From contig NZ_BNJF01000001.1 in NCBI RefSeq assembly GCF_016587355.1, positions 3,563,721 to 3,627,720 on the forward strand: 64,000 nucleotides of DNA, in the 5' to 3' direction. The notes under the pieces are model-generated. The model ran no database searches. It worked only from the letters and a program-made list of their open reading frames with translations, and was not told the DNA's origin. Below are positions 43,467-52,020 of this stretch, piece by piece; the stretch's first letter is position 1, and every line of letters starts with the position of its first letter. The position numbers and the translations under genes are program-made. This DNA comes from Ktedonospora formicarum. GTDB lineage: Bacteria > Chloroflexota > Ktedonobacteria > Ktedonobacterales > Ktedonobacteraceae.

Positions 43467-44855
43467 TTACTCGTTTGTTCGCGCCTCTGTTCCAGACGAA
43501 GGGTGTGTGCTCATCGTTTCTGCTGATATATGCTCCTCTGTTGCTATCTCCGTGCCCGTTTGAGGACTGGAGGGCCTGTCTGAAAGAGAGGAGGATGCCT
43601 GTGTTTCCTTGGGGGAGGCATCGAAATCGCCGTGGAGCGAAGGATCATTGTATTGAGGTAGGTTCATTTCCAGGCGAATCGACTTGATTGCCTGATAGAC
43701 AACACCTGGCTTGAGCGTAAGCTGAGTGGCAATGATCTTGTGAACGCCAACGGGAGGGATAGGTAGCATCGGAAGATATACCTCTTTGATGCGTTCTAGT
43801 TCCTCGACGCTTCCTTTATAGGTCTGGGCTTCCCACCAGCTAGGCATATGTTGGCGGTCGCGTAGATCCTTGACGATCTTCTTTACGGCTTTCTTGGGGA
43901 TCTGCACCTCTTTGGCGATCTGCGTACGGATGCCGTCGAATTCTGCTGGAGCTGCGAGTTCGAGATAGAGGCCTTCGACCTTGGTAATCTGCTCCTGTGT
44001 AGGAATAAAAGGCTCTGGTGGCGGAGTCTTATCACGTTTCAGTTTAGGTGGAGTTATGGGCCTGGTTGGCTTTGTTCTTTCTCTGGGTGGTCTGGCTGGT
44101 CCGGGACGCCCTCCGGTTCGCTCTGGGCGTGGGCGCTGTCCATAAGTACCATCGACATGTGGGCGTGGGCGCTGTCCATAAGGGCCTGGTTGCCCCTGCC
44201 CGCTACCTGGATGATAGCCGCCGGGACCGCGATTATAGCCACCACCTTGATAGCCGCCCTGCTGTCCACCTTCGCGATAGCCACCACCTTGATAGCCGCC
44301 TTCGCGGTAGTTACTTGGGCCGCGTTGACCGTAGCCACCTTGCTTATACCCTCCGGAATTATAGCCGCTCTCGCGCTCGCGGTAGCTACTTGGGCCGCGT
44401 TGACTGTAGCCACCACGGTCTCCGTAGTTGCTGCGCTCGTTAAAACGGCGTTCGCCGAGCCCTTGCTCTCGCGTGGAGGGATAGGTGCTGTGACCAGACT
44501 GTGGAGCAGGTGGAGTGTTGTAACCTGGAGCCTGACGTGGCCCTGGCGTTTCTTTGGGTCCAGGGGATACCTGGGGTTTGGGATGCGCTGGTTGATCCGG
44601 TTGCCCGATCTTAATATCACTGAGGGTATCCAGCCATTGGCTGGTACCGCCTTGTGAGGCCTTAGGTTTTTGTGGTAGTGCCTGACGGGTTATACCTGGA
44701 TTGGTAGGTTTATTCTGGGATTGAGGTGGCGCGTTCTTCGCTGCCAACTTTTCTTTCCTGGCCTTCTGCACGCAGTCGGGGCAAGTTACGTCTTTAGCAT
44801 TAGCCGACTGAAACCACTTGCCGCAGGTGGTGCATCGCATTTTAATTTTGCTCAT
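43467..44855 (-). CDS. RG/GY-rich zinc-ribbon protein with a duplicated C-terminal domain
   Basis: Not assigned. The start at 44855 follows GGGGAG. A zinc ribbon (CxxC...CPDC, Cys 8, 11, 25, 28) opens the protein. A long disordered region follows, basic and then Arg/Gly/Tyr-rich (about 135-265, repeating GGYQGGGYREGG and QRGPS-YRE), as in RGG-box RNA-binding proteins. After a Pro/Lys segment come two related helical modules: (KVEGLYLEL...IPKKAVKKIVKDLRDRQHMPSWW) and (RIKEVYLPM...LKPGVVYQAIKSIRLEMNLPQYN). Each looks like a helix-turn-helix. An acidic, Ser-rich tail ends it. A nucleic-acid role is an inference. Confidence 0.72.
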   Translation of the reverse strand: MSKIKMRCTTCGKWFQSANAKDVTCPDCVQKARKEKLAAKNAPPQSQNKPTNPGITRQALPQKPKASQGGTSQWLDTLSDIKIGQPDQPAHPKPQVSPGPKETPGPRQAPGYNTPPAPQSGHSTYPSTREQGLGERRFNERSNYGDRGGYSQRGPSSYRERESGYNSGGYKQGGYGQRGPSNYREGGYQGGGYREGGQQGGYQGGGYNRGPGGYHPGSGQGQPGPYGQRPRPHVDGTYGQRPRPERTGGRPGPARPPRERTKPTRPITPPKLKRDKTPPPEPFIPTQEQITKVEGLYLELAAPAEFDGIRTQIAKEVQIPKKAVKKIVKDLRDRQHMPSWWEAQTYKGSVEELERIKEVYLPMLPIPPVGVHKIIATQLTLKPGVVYQAIKSIRLEMNLPQYNDPSLHGDFDASPKETQASSSLSDRPSSPQTGTEIATEEHISAETMSTHPSSGTEARTNE

Positions 44856-45081
44856 GCGCGAACTCCCCTGTACCATCAATATTGAAACAACGTGTTGAGT
44901 GTCGGAATGCACTTTCTATTGTAGTGTGTCTCCCTGGCTTTGTCTACCCTTGGTATTTTAGGGGCGTTGTGCGTAACATGAAACATTTTTGTCTATTGTT
45001 GTATATTGATGAGTAAATAAAGCCACTCTCTGCTGCTCAGTATAGAGGGGATTTCATCGTCCATGAGTGATTTTATGGTTG

Positions 45082-45134
45082 CCACATTCTTCTACCGTGC
45101 TACCCGGTGGAGGTATGCTCGTCGAAGAATGTGG
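45082..45134 (-). terminator. 11-bp hairpin enclosing the helicase stop codon
   Basis: CCACATTCTTC (45082-45092) pairs with GAAGAATGTGG (45124-45134). The stop codon of the kinase-helicase gene (45100-45102) lies in the loop, which can itself fold on CTACCGTG/CACCGGGTAG-like arms. Confidence 0.55.
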
Positions 45135-48100
45135 TAACGTCGCGCAGGCTGGAGGTGCGCTGAGCAGGGGGAAGAGCGTTGATGACGAGCCTTCCGTAGC
45201 CTTTAGTATGCAGGCGCGTATCCAGAATTGCCATGACGCCTGTATCGGAGCGTGTACGTAGGAGGCGTCCAATACCCTGCTTGAGGCGCAACACGGCCTG
45301 GGGTAGGACATAGGTCCCGAACCAGTTCTCGCCATTCGCTTTCATATGCGCGACACGTGCCTCATGCACTGGATCGTCGGGTGGATCGAAGGGCAGTTTG
45401 TCGATGACAACCAGCGAAAGCGCGTCCCCTGCGATGTCGACTCCCTCCCAGAAGCTCTTGAGACCAAAGAGAACTGAACCTTTCTCCTGGCGGAAACGGC
45501 GTGTCAGTTCCAGACGCGTCATGTCACCTTGTTTGAGGAGCGGAAACTCCAGGTGCGGAGACATGATATCGTAGGCGTAGTCAAGCATGCGCTTGCTTGA
45601 GAAGAGCAGGAAGGCGCGCCCCTGCGAGCGCTTGACGAGAGAGTACATCTCGCGTGCGATGGCGAGCATATAGTCTTCGGACCCGTTACCGAAGGTGGGC
45701 GCTGGCAGGTGGCGCGGCAGATAGAGCAGAGCATTGCTTTCGTAGTCGAAGGCCAGAGGCAGGATACTCTCCTGCACTTCTGGACGTTCCTCCGCATCCA
45801 GGCCGACGCGATGCCGGAAGTAGTGGAAGTTGGCGGCGCTATTCTCGCCCTTGCTCGCCCCCATGTTCACTGTCGCGAGCGTGGCGGAGGTGCAGATAAC
45901 ATTGCACTTGTTGAAGAGGCGCTCTTTGAGCCAGTTTGTGACATCCAGAGGCGAGGCTGAGACCTGAAGTTGAGCCGAGCCACGACCACCACCGTCCGCG
46001 CGCTCTATATAGTAGACGAACTTATCGGGCTCGGCGACGGAGAAGACGGTGCGTACACTCTCTGCGAGATTTTGCGCTCGCTTGAGCAGCTTATCGTAGA
46101 GCTGATTTTCTTTCTCAGGCATGTCTTTAGGGCGCTGCTTACGCATAGAGTCGGCGAGGTCTGAGAGGGCTGAAGCCAGGCGCAAGCCCTCTTCCATAGG
46201 TTCTTCCAGGTTGAGCCTTCCCTTGAAGCCGAGATCGGCGAATTGCTCAAGGTGTAGCCACATGTTCTGTGCTGCCCTGAAGGCGTCGTCCTGCAAGCTG
46301 ACCTGGCTATGGTCTTTGAGCATACGCTGTGCCAGGAGGGTCTGGATCTGACCTGGACTGATGGTAATTGTGAACGAGCGTGTAGCCTCCTCCTCAAGAT
46401 GGTGAGCTTCGTCGAGAATAATTACGTCGCGCTCAGGGAGGAGGAAACCGCCCATGGCGGCGTCGAGCAGGAGTAGTGTGTGGTTGACAACGATAACCTG
46501 CGCGCGTTCGGCCCGCTCACGCATCTGGCGCACATAGCAGTCGGAGAAGTAGGTACATTTGCTCCAAGCGCACTGGTCGCTATCGGTCGCAACACGCCCA
46601 CGTATATCAGGTGGCAACTGGAAATCTAGTGTCTCGAAATCTCCGGTAAAGCTCTCGTCGTCGGGATCATTAACAATATCAAGCAAGCGTTGGAACTTAT
46701 CATTCTTGGTATAGAATTGCATTCCGATGCGTTCATTCTCCATGCGGTCGATGCAGAGGTAGTTGCTGACACCCTTGACCAGAGCGGCCTCGAAGGGATG
46801 GATATGCTGCTGAATGAACGGGATATCTTTATAGAAAAGTTGCTCTTGCAGAGCCTTATTGGCGGTACTAACGATAGCAACCTTGTTTGAGCGTACAACT
46901 GGTAAGAGGTAGGCAAGGGACTTGCCGGTGCCGGTGCCAGCCTCGATGATCGCGGGAATATTGAGCGAGAGCGCTCGGGCTACAGTCCGCGCCATTTCGA
47001 CCTGAGCTGGACGCTCCTCATAGCCGGGAAGACGGCGCGAGAGAGCACCACCCTGGCACAGGTCGGAGGTAATCTGGCGATAGAGACGTGCCGTCTCCGC
47101 GTTATCTGGAAGCGAAACTGATTGCTGATCCTCACTCACCTCTGGTGGCGTGCTCTCCATTGTGGTCGGAAGCAGAGAGTGATGTAGGGCTTCAGGTGGT
47201 TGTTTTTTAGAAGCTGTTGTAGCGGCCTCGATTCTGGCTTCCTCTTCCGTCTGTTTGCGCCGTGTGATCTGTAGCCCGCTTGTGCTGGTCGGAGCTTCTG
47301 AGGGCTGACTCTTTACGGATGGCTTGGTTGGTTCTGGTTCCTGCGTTGTGACGCTGGATTGTGTGACTGCTACAGGCGCAGGTGCCACAAGTGGAGCAGT
47401 CTCGCGGATAGGTTGATGCATTAAGGCGCGGATATAGTTATCAGCGAAGGACTGAATGTGCCCAAAGCGCTCCAGTGGCTCACGGGCCAGGGCGCGTACC
47501 AGTACATGCTCAATGTATGGAGAGATGTGTGAGTTGAGCGTGCTGGGCATAGGGAAGGTCGTCTCTTCCTGCTGACGTAGAAGCTCTTCGCGCTCACTTG
47601 CTTCATATGGGCGGCGTCCGCAGAGCAGTTCATAGACCATGACTGCCAGGGAATATTGGTCGCTGGCTTCAAATGGTGTGCCATGCAGATATTCAGGCGC
47701 CATATAGGGAAGAGCCTCGCGCTCAAACCCCGAGTTTGGTTCCTCAGTTGAGAGGCGAAGGGCGAAGTCACTCAGCAAAATATCGTTCTGTTCCGTTAAG
47801 AGCAGGCTGGAGGGATGGAGGTTGCCATGGATAGTATGCAGGACATGCGCGTAGTGAAGCGCGGAAGCAGTGGTTGAAAGGATGAGCCGGATATCGGTTG
47901 GTTGATACTGCTGGGTAGGCGGGAACTTCTCATGAAGGCTTTGCCCTGGTTGGTAGTTCATGACTAGATAGGGATGCTCTTCATCGAAGCCAGCCTCGAC
48001 GGTCCTGATAATATGGCGATTGATCAGCTTCTTGAGCTGGCGTGCGCGTGTGAGGAAGGCTGTTTGAGCTTGCTCGTCGCGGAGAGGCGTATGAAATTTC

Positions 48101-48216
48101 TTAATGAGGAGCGTCTTTTTGCGCTGTTTGCTTAGGTAGGTGGTGCTGGCCTGGCTGGTGCGTAGGGTGGCGGTAATAGGATAGGAGCCGATCTGTTGCA
48201 GCTCAACCTCGGACAT
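45100..48216 (-). CDS. Kinase-like domain fused to a DinG/XPD-family helicase
   Basis: A fusion of 1038 residues starting at 48216 behind GAGGAG. Residues about 10-290 are a Hanks-kinase fold: the Lys in LLIKKFH, HGNLHPSSLLL where active kinases have HRDxKPxN, and LSDFALRLS where they have DFG. The catalytic Asp is Asn and the DFG Gly is Ala, so it is probably a pseudokinase. A Pro/Thr linker (about 290-400) follows. The helicase has Walker A EAGTGTGKS (about 424), an iron-sulphur cluster pattern (Cys in YLCIDR and CAWSKCTYFSDC), NHTLLLLD, DEAHHLEEEA (about 604), and C-terminal GLKSFWEGVDIAGD and QGIGRLLRTRSD. DinG-type helicases unwind DNA 5'-3' and remove R-loops. No neighbour explains the fusion. 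Confidence 0.93.
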   Translation of the reverse strand: MSEVELQQIGSYPITATLRTSQASTTYLSKQRKKTLLIKKFHTPLRDEQAQTAFLTRARQLKKLINRHIIRTVEAGFDEEHPYLVMNYQPGQSLHEKFPPTQQYQPTDIRLILSTTASALHYAHVLHTIHGNLHPSSLLLTEQNDILLSDFALRLSTEEPNSGFEREALPYMAPEYLHGTPFEASDQYSLAVMVYELLCGRRPYEASEREELLRQQEETTFPMPSTLNSHISPYIEHVLVRALAREPLERFGHIQSFADNYIRALMHQPIRETAPLVAPAPVAVTQSSVTTQEPEPTKPSVKSQPSEAPTSTSGLQITRRKQTEEEARIEAATTASKKQPPEALHHSLLPTTMESTPPEVSEDQQSVSLPDNAETARLYRQITSDLCQGGALSRRLPGYEERPAQVEMARTVARALSLNIPAIIEAGTGTGKSLAYLLPVVRSNKVAIVSTANKALQEQLFYKDIPFIQQHIHPFEAALVKGVSNYLCIDRMENERIGMQFYTKNDKFQRLLDIVNDPDDESFTGDFETLDFQLPPDIRGRVATDSDQCAWSKCTYFSDCYVRQMRERAERAQVIVVNHTLLLLDAAMGGFLLPERDVIILDEAHHLEEEATRSFTITISPGQIQTLLAQRMLKDHSQVSLQDDAFRAAQNMWLHLEQFADLGFKGRLNLEEPMEEGLRLASALSDLADSMRKQRPKDMPEKENQLYDKLLKRAQNLAESVRTVFSVAEPDKFVYYIERADGGGRGSAQLQVSASPLDVTNWLKERLFNKCNVICTSATLATVNMGASKGENSAANFHYFRHRVGLDAEERPEVQESILPLAFDYESNALLYLPRHLPAPTFGNGSEDYMLAIAREMYSLVKRSQGRAFLLFSSKRMLDYAYDIMSPHLEFPLLKQGDMTRLELTRRFRQEKGSVLFGLKSFWEGVDIAGDALSLVVIDKLPFDPPDDPVHEARVAHMKANGENWFGTYVLPQAVLRLKQGIGRLLRTRSDTGVMAILDTRLHTKGYGRLVINALPPAQRTSSLRDVTTFFDEHTSTG

Positions 48217-48437
48217 ATGCTCCTCACTTCTCCGAAAATATGAACATCTGTTTTTGTCTGCATTGCAGTATAACATAGGGCAGAGCGAGTAACAATGCCT
48301 TAAATACTCTGCCTGCCTGGGGATTGGATGATGCAGTGATCTCTCACACTTGATAGGCGTGAAGATGAGGAGTTTGCCTGTGGGATAGGCGGTATTCTGG
48401 TAGGAGTGCTACTTGACAGAGGGGTGGTTGTACGGTA

Positions 48438-48464
48438 CTATTAGTGTATAATGTACACTAATAG
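48438..48464 (+). promoter_or_regulatory. NrtR-type operator overlapping a -10 sequence
   Basis: CTATTAGTGTA (48438-48448) and TACACTAATAG (48454-48464) form a perfect 11-bp inverted repeat with a 5-base centre. TATAAT (48447-48452) lies in the middle, so a bound dimer would block the promoter. It lies upstream of the NrtR-like gene and is the natural autoregulation site (inference). Confidence 0.75.
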
Positions 48465-48524
48465 GGCTTGAAAGGGAAGGGTCAGAAATAAGCGACTGGC
48501 TATTCCTTCGCAAGCTCTTATAAA

Positions 48525-48600
48525 ATCTTATGCGACCCCAACATGTTGCCGTACCCCCGCATGGGGGTCGCGGTTAGTGCGCTCAGAGGTTCTCATAAGG
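48525..48600. repeat. Dispersed intergenic repeat, copy G
   Basis: ATCTTATGCGA on one end and GGTTCTCATAAGGA on the other, with GGGGGTCGCGGTTAGTGCGCTCAGA in between, related to E and D. It lies between the operator and the NrtR start, so it would be part of the leader. Confidence 0.6.
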
Positions 48601-48722
48601 AATAAGTATAGGATACACGATAGAGTGTAGCATGTCGAGTGTAGAGAGCGTTCTTCCTGAAAGAGCGCTTTCTATTGGACGAGAAGTTATGGAAAGAGCT
48701 AAGACTGATGGAAGAGCAGCGT

Positions 48723-49469
48723 ATGTCAATAAGCGACTTGCAGGAAAGTGAACGCGAGGAACCGCAAGAGCGGGAGCAGGGGCAGGTAAGCGAGGCCGAG
48801 GCCCATGGATACGATGTTAGCAAGTATGAACGCCCGTCAGTCACAGTGGACGTTGTGATGATGAGTTTGCGTCAGAAAGATCTGCAAGTGCTCCTGGTAA
48901 AGCGGCGCGCGTGGCCGCATGAAGGTATGTGGGCCATTCCAGGCGGTTTCGTCAATATGGATGAGTCGTTGGAGGATGCGGCCAAGCGTGAGCTCTGGGA
49001 GGAGACGCAGGTGGAGAACGTCTACCTGGAGCAACTCTATACCTTTGGTGATCCTGGTCGTGACCCGCGCACGCGTGTAATCACGGTCGTGTACTTTGCT
49101 CTGCTGGATTCTGAGCGTTTGCAGGTGAAGGCGGCGAGTGATGCTGTTGACGTGGACTGGTTTCCAGTCTATGATCTGCCACCGCTGGCCTTTGATCATA
49201 AAAAAATTCTAGAATACACACTCAATCGTCTGCGGGGCAAGCTTGATTACACTACCATCGCCTTCAATCTGCTGCCAGAGCAGTTCACGCTACGCGAGTT
49301 GCAACGCGTCTATGAAATGATTCTGCACAAACGAATTGACAAGCGTAATTTCCGTAAGAAGGTACTCTCCACGGGCATCCTTGAGGATACCGGAGCAAAG
49401 AAGATGGAAGGGACGCATCGACCCGCGCGCCTGTATCGTTTCAATCCCGCCGCTGAGCATGAGCTATAG
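48723..49469 (+). CDS. nrtR: NrtR-type Nudix-domain transcriptional regulator
   Basis: Nudix domain plus C-terminal winged helix, the NrtR architecture. NrtR represses NAD biosynthesis or salvage genes and responds to ADP-ribose. The Nudix box is GGFVNMDESLEDAAKRELWEET; the domain starts at TVDVVMMSLRQKDLQVLLVKR. The C-terminal part (FTLRELQRVYEMILHKRIDKRNFRKK) is the DNA-binding winged helix. The start at 48723 has GGAAGAG at six bases; an upstream in-frame TTG (48675) is possible. It precedes a nicotinamidase-like gene, which supports an NAD-salvage role. Confidence 0.87.
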   Translation: MSISDLQESEREEPQEREQGQVSEAEAHGYDVSKYERPSVTVDVVMMSLRQKDLQVLLVKRRAWPHEGMWAIPGGFVNMDESLEDAAKRELWEETQVENVYLEQLYTFGDPGRDPRTRVITVVYFALLDSERLQVKAASDAVDVDWFPVYDLPPLAFDHKKILEYTLNRLRGKLDYTTIAFNLLPEQFTLRELQRVYEMILHKRIDKRNFRKKVLSTGILEDTGAKKMEGTHRPARLYRFNPAAEHEL

Positions 49470-49514
49470 GCATGAGCTCGACCCTATACCTATTTTGATT
49501 TGGGAGAAGATCGC

Positions 49515-50243
49515 ATGGCACACTCGACATTACCCGCGAACTTTATTGAGCAGGCGGTTCCGTTCTTACGTGAACTGGTGCAATGGGAGCGTGAGCTTCC
49601 CACATTAGCCTGGGGCGATTTTGTTGTCGAGGCGCAGAAGGGGCAAGTGGCTCTCTTTAGCATTGACATGATCAATGGCTTCTGTCATGAGGGCGCGCTT
49701 GCCAGCCCACGCATCAGGGGAATCATCCCAGCGGTGGTGGCAGCTATGAAGGGCGCGTTTGGGATTGGTGTGCGAAACTTTGTTTTGGCACAGGATTGTC
49801 ATACCGAGAATGCCACTGAATTCGCTGACTTCCCACCGCATTGTCAGGCTGGGAGTCGCGAGGCCGAGATTATTCCAGAGTTGCTCGACCTGCCCGCGCT
49901 AGCGTTGGCGACTGTAGTCCATAAGAACTCACTGCATGCCTTCCACGGTACGAACCTCGATACCTGGCTTGATGAGCATTCTGATATGAGCATTGCCACC
50001 ATCGTTGGGGACTGCACCGATCTGTGTGTATATCAGACCGCTCTCCATCTCAAGCTCCACGCCAATGCGTACAATAAGCCTTTGCGCGTGATTGTTCCTG
50101 AGAATGCCGTCCAGACCTACGATACGCCAGTTGAGATCACTCAAGAGGCTGGTATCCTGCCTCATAATGGTGACGTAATGCACTTGTTGGCCCTGTATCA
50201 TATGCGCCTCAACGGCATTGAAGTGGTGCGCGAGATTCGTTAG
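49515..50243 (+). CDS. Nicotinamidase/isochorismatase-family hydrolase
   Basis: A cysteine hydrolase of 242 residues. The catalytic Asp lies in FSIDMINGFCHEG, the Lys in VVHKNSLHAF, and the Cys in VGDCTDLCVYQTALHL. GDCTDLCV and the preceding gene suggest nicotinamidase (PncA), which makes nicotinate from nicotinamide; an isochorismatase-like role cannot be excluded. It starts at 49515 after GGGAGAAG, 45 bases past the regulator's stop, so it is probably co-transcribed. Confidence 0.88.
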   Translation: MAHSTLPANFIEQAVPFLRELVQWERELPTLAWGDFVVEAQKGQVALFSIDMINGFCHEGALASPRIRGIIPAVVAAMKGAFGIGVRNFVLAQDCHTENATEFADFPPHCQAGSREAEIIPELLDLPALALATVVHKNSLHAFHGTNLDTWLDEHSDMSIATIVGDCTDLCVYQTALHLKLHANAYNKPLRVIVPENAVQTYDTPVEITQEAGILPHNGDVMHLLALYHMRLNGIEVVREIR

Positions 50244-50249
50244 TGTAGG

Positions 50250-50954
50250 TCAACCCTGATGTTCTTTGCGCTTTTCAACGCGTGCGGTACAGTAGGCGAC
50301 CTGTGAAGAAGTCCAGCCGATGTAATCAATGCGTGTCTCCCGAGGGGTCTCAAGGAGAGGTCCCTCAACCGTCAGTGGCATATCGCTGTTTGTATCCCAG
50401 AGGACGGGGAGTTCATGTGCCTGCCGTTCATCTTTGATGCGTACGGGAACAGGATAAAGGCGATAGATATAGGGATCGAAGAGGTGCGTCGGGACATGGA
50501 GTATTTCCCGCCGCCAAACCATTTGATGTTGTTCAGTGAGTTCTGCCACTGAGCTCTCTGGCTCTTCGCTCTCGCTTTGTAGGGAGCGAACAAAGTTGCG
50601 TGCCTCTTGTGGGTTAAGCGTGACGCGCTCAACGTAGTGGTTACCCAGGTTGAGGACGGCAAGGGCCTGCGAGCCGTGATGGAAGGCGCGTCTGAGCCAA
50701 GGAGCGGGATTGATCAGATGTGTGCCCCATTCCTGGGTCACAATGGTCGCACCACGTCGCTGGTGACGGCTATGCCAGACCTGGAAAAAAGCCTGCTTGC
50801 GTTTGAAATCACACTGGCACTCTTCCCAGGAAGGGTAGCCACGTCGCTGAATCTCATGATGTACATAGCGTACCAGGGTTGTTGTCATAGCCGTGGCAGC
50901 CAGTGCAAAGCCGGTGAAGAGTAGATTGCTACGCTTACTGGCGAAATTGAGCAT
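50250..50954 (-). CDS. Hypothetical protein with N-terminal membrane segment
   Basis: Unknown function, 234 residues from 50954, where GGAGG precedes by seven bases. A hydrophobic segment near the N-terminus (about 10-28, NLLFTGFALAATAMTTTLV) would anchor or signal the protein. The rest is soluble, with RQHQRR-type basic and aromatic stretches. Its start overlaps the end of the HAD hydrolase gene by 20 bases, so the two are translationally coupled. Confidence 0.65.
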   Translation of the reverse strand: MLNFASKRSNLLFTGFALAATAMTTTLVRYVHHEIQRRGYPSWEECQCDFKRKQAFFQVWHSRHQRRGATIVTQEWGTHLINPAPWLRRAFHHGSQALAVLNLGNHYVERVTLNPQEARNFVRSLQSESEEPESSVAELTEQHQMVWRREILHVPTHLFDPYIYRLYPVPVRIKDERQAHELPVLWDTNSDMPLTVEGPLLETPRETRIDYIGWTSSQVAYCTARVEKRKEHQG

Positions 50955-51690
50955 GGGGGACCTCCAACAGATCGAGCAACTCAAATAGAGAGTGGACTAA
51001 GAGACAGTCAAGCTGGTTTTCCTGTAGTCTAGAATGGCGGTCGAGCAAGACAGGCGTTATGCCGACTGAACGGGCTCCTAGCACGTCCTGGACGTACATA
51101 TCACCGATATGGAGCGCGAACTCTGGAATCTCGTTCGCGCGTTGTAGTGCGCCCTCGTAGAGCGCGGGGGAGGGTTTCGCGTGGCGCATAGCCGCCGAAA
51201 TGATGACGCAATCAAAATAGGGAGTGAGCTGAAGGTGCTGGAGGATAGGTCCCAGAGCCATACCCCAGTCCGAAATAATGCCCATGGTATATTTGCGAGC
51301 CTTGAGCGCATCCAGGGTTGGTAGCACATCCTCGTACAACTGCCAGCAAGCGGGATTATCGTATTCGCGCGTGATGGTATAGGCAAGCTTATGAAGGCGC
51401 TCCTCATCATGCTCCTCAACAAAGGGACGCAGGAGATTCTTATAGTAGCCAGTCCAGAAATCAATAATGTCCTGTTCGTTGGCCCAGGTATGACGATTGA
51501 TGCTGCGGTGGCTCAAGAAGTAGCTCTCAGCCTCAACCATACGCGCCGTGACAGCATCCATATGAATATGCAGGTTCAGAGCTTGACCAACTTGCTGACA
51601 GAGCTCAGGTGTCGAGAGTCGTTCGGTGAGGAGAGTATAACCGGCGTCGAAAAAAACTGTGCGGATTGCTTGTGGCTGCTCAATAAGCAT
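50935..51690 (-). CDS. HAD-family hydrolase
   Basis: A haloacid-dehalogenase-like phosphatase of 251 residues. The nucleophile is in VFFDAGYTLL. The cap region is helical. The second motif is GIISDWG with the Thr/Ser position, the Lys in HAKPSPALYEGAL, and the acidic motif HIGDMYVQDVLGARSVGITPV. HAD enzymes of this group dephosphorylate small molecules; the substrate is unknown. The gene overlaps the hypothetical membrane protein downstream. Confidence 0.92.
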   Translation of the reverse strand: MLIEQPQAIRTVFFDAGYTLLTERLSTPELCQQVGQALNLHIHMDAVTARMVEAESYFLSHRSINRHTWANEQDIIDFWTGYYKNLLRPFVEEHDEERLHKLAYTITREYDNPACWQLYEDVLPTLDALKARKYTMGIISDWGMALGPILQHLQLTPYFDCVIISAAMRHAKPSPALYEGALQRANEIPEFALHIGDMYVQDVLGARSVGITPVLLDRHSRLQENQLDCLLVHSLFELLDLLEVPHAQFRQ

Positions 51691-52020
51691 GTTCTAGACC
51701 TTTTCTTTCCGGGCTCTATGATCGTGTATGGTCAGTCTAGCATGTCTCAAAAGTCAGTGTCAATGAGTGCCAGTACATATCATAAGCTGCCTGGTGGCTT
51801 CCTTCCCATAATAGCCTCAGCTGTTGAGACATTATACACAAACCAGCGCCGCCTAAAGGGTTACTATTGCTAACGCGCTCTGGGTTTTGATGAAGAAGTT
51901 ATGTCCGTTTTACGAACATCGTTGTCTTTACATTGGATTGTTCCTGGCTCTTCTTGCGGTTAGACTATGGCTATAGTTTGAACAGCACATGATGTGCTCT
52001 ACGACAAGGAGGTTTTTGGT
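51691..52020. other. Divergent intergenic region before phyH-like gene
   Basis: Nothing is coded. AGCACAT-G-ATGTGCT at 51984-51998 is a 7-bp palindrome just before the PhyH ribosome site (AAGGAGG) and may bind the AraC-type regulator encoded downstream. Confidence 0.4.
51984..51998 (+). promoter_or_regulatory. Palindrome in the phyH leader
   Basis: AGCACAT and ATGTGCT around one G, about 23 bases before the start. Operator-like; the binder is not shown. Confidence 0.4.

Larger units (their letters stand above)
48217..48722. other. Divergent intergenic region between helicase and NrtR genes
   Basis: Holds the NrtR operator with an embedded -10 sequence and a dispersed repeat. No other gene is seen. 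Confidence 0.6.

Noticed and set aside
44048..44657. Plus-strand open frames opposite the RG-rich protein
   Set aside because: They arise from low-complexity RG/GY codons and have no start signals.
45100..48216. Reading the fusion as an anti-phage defence gene
   Set aside because: DinG-like helicases occur in some defence systems, but no nuclease, toxin or other defence partner is adjacent, so the claim would be unsupported.
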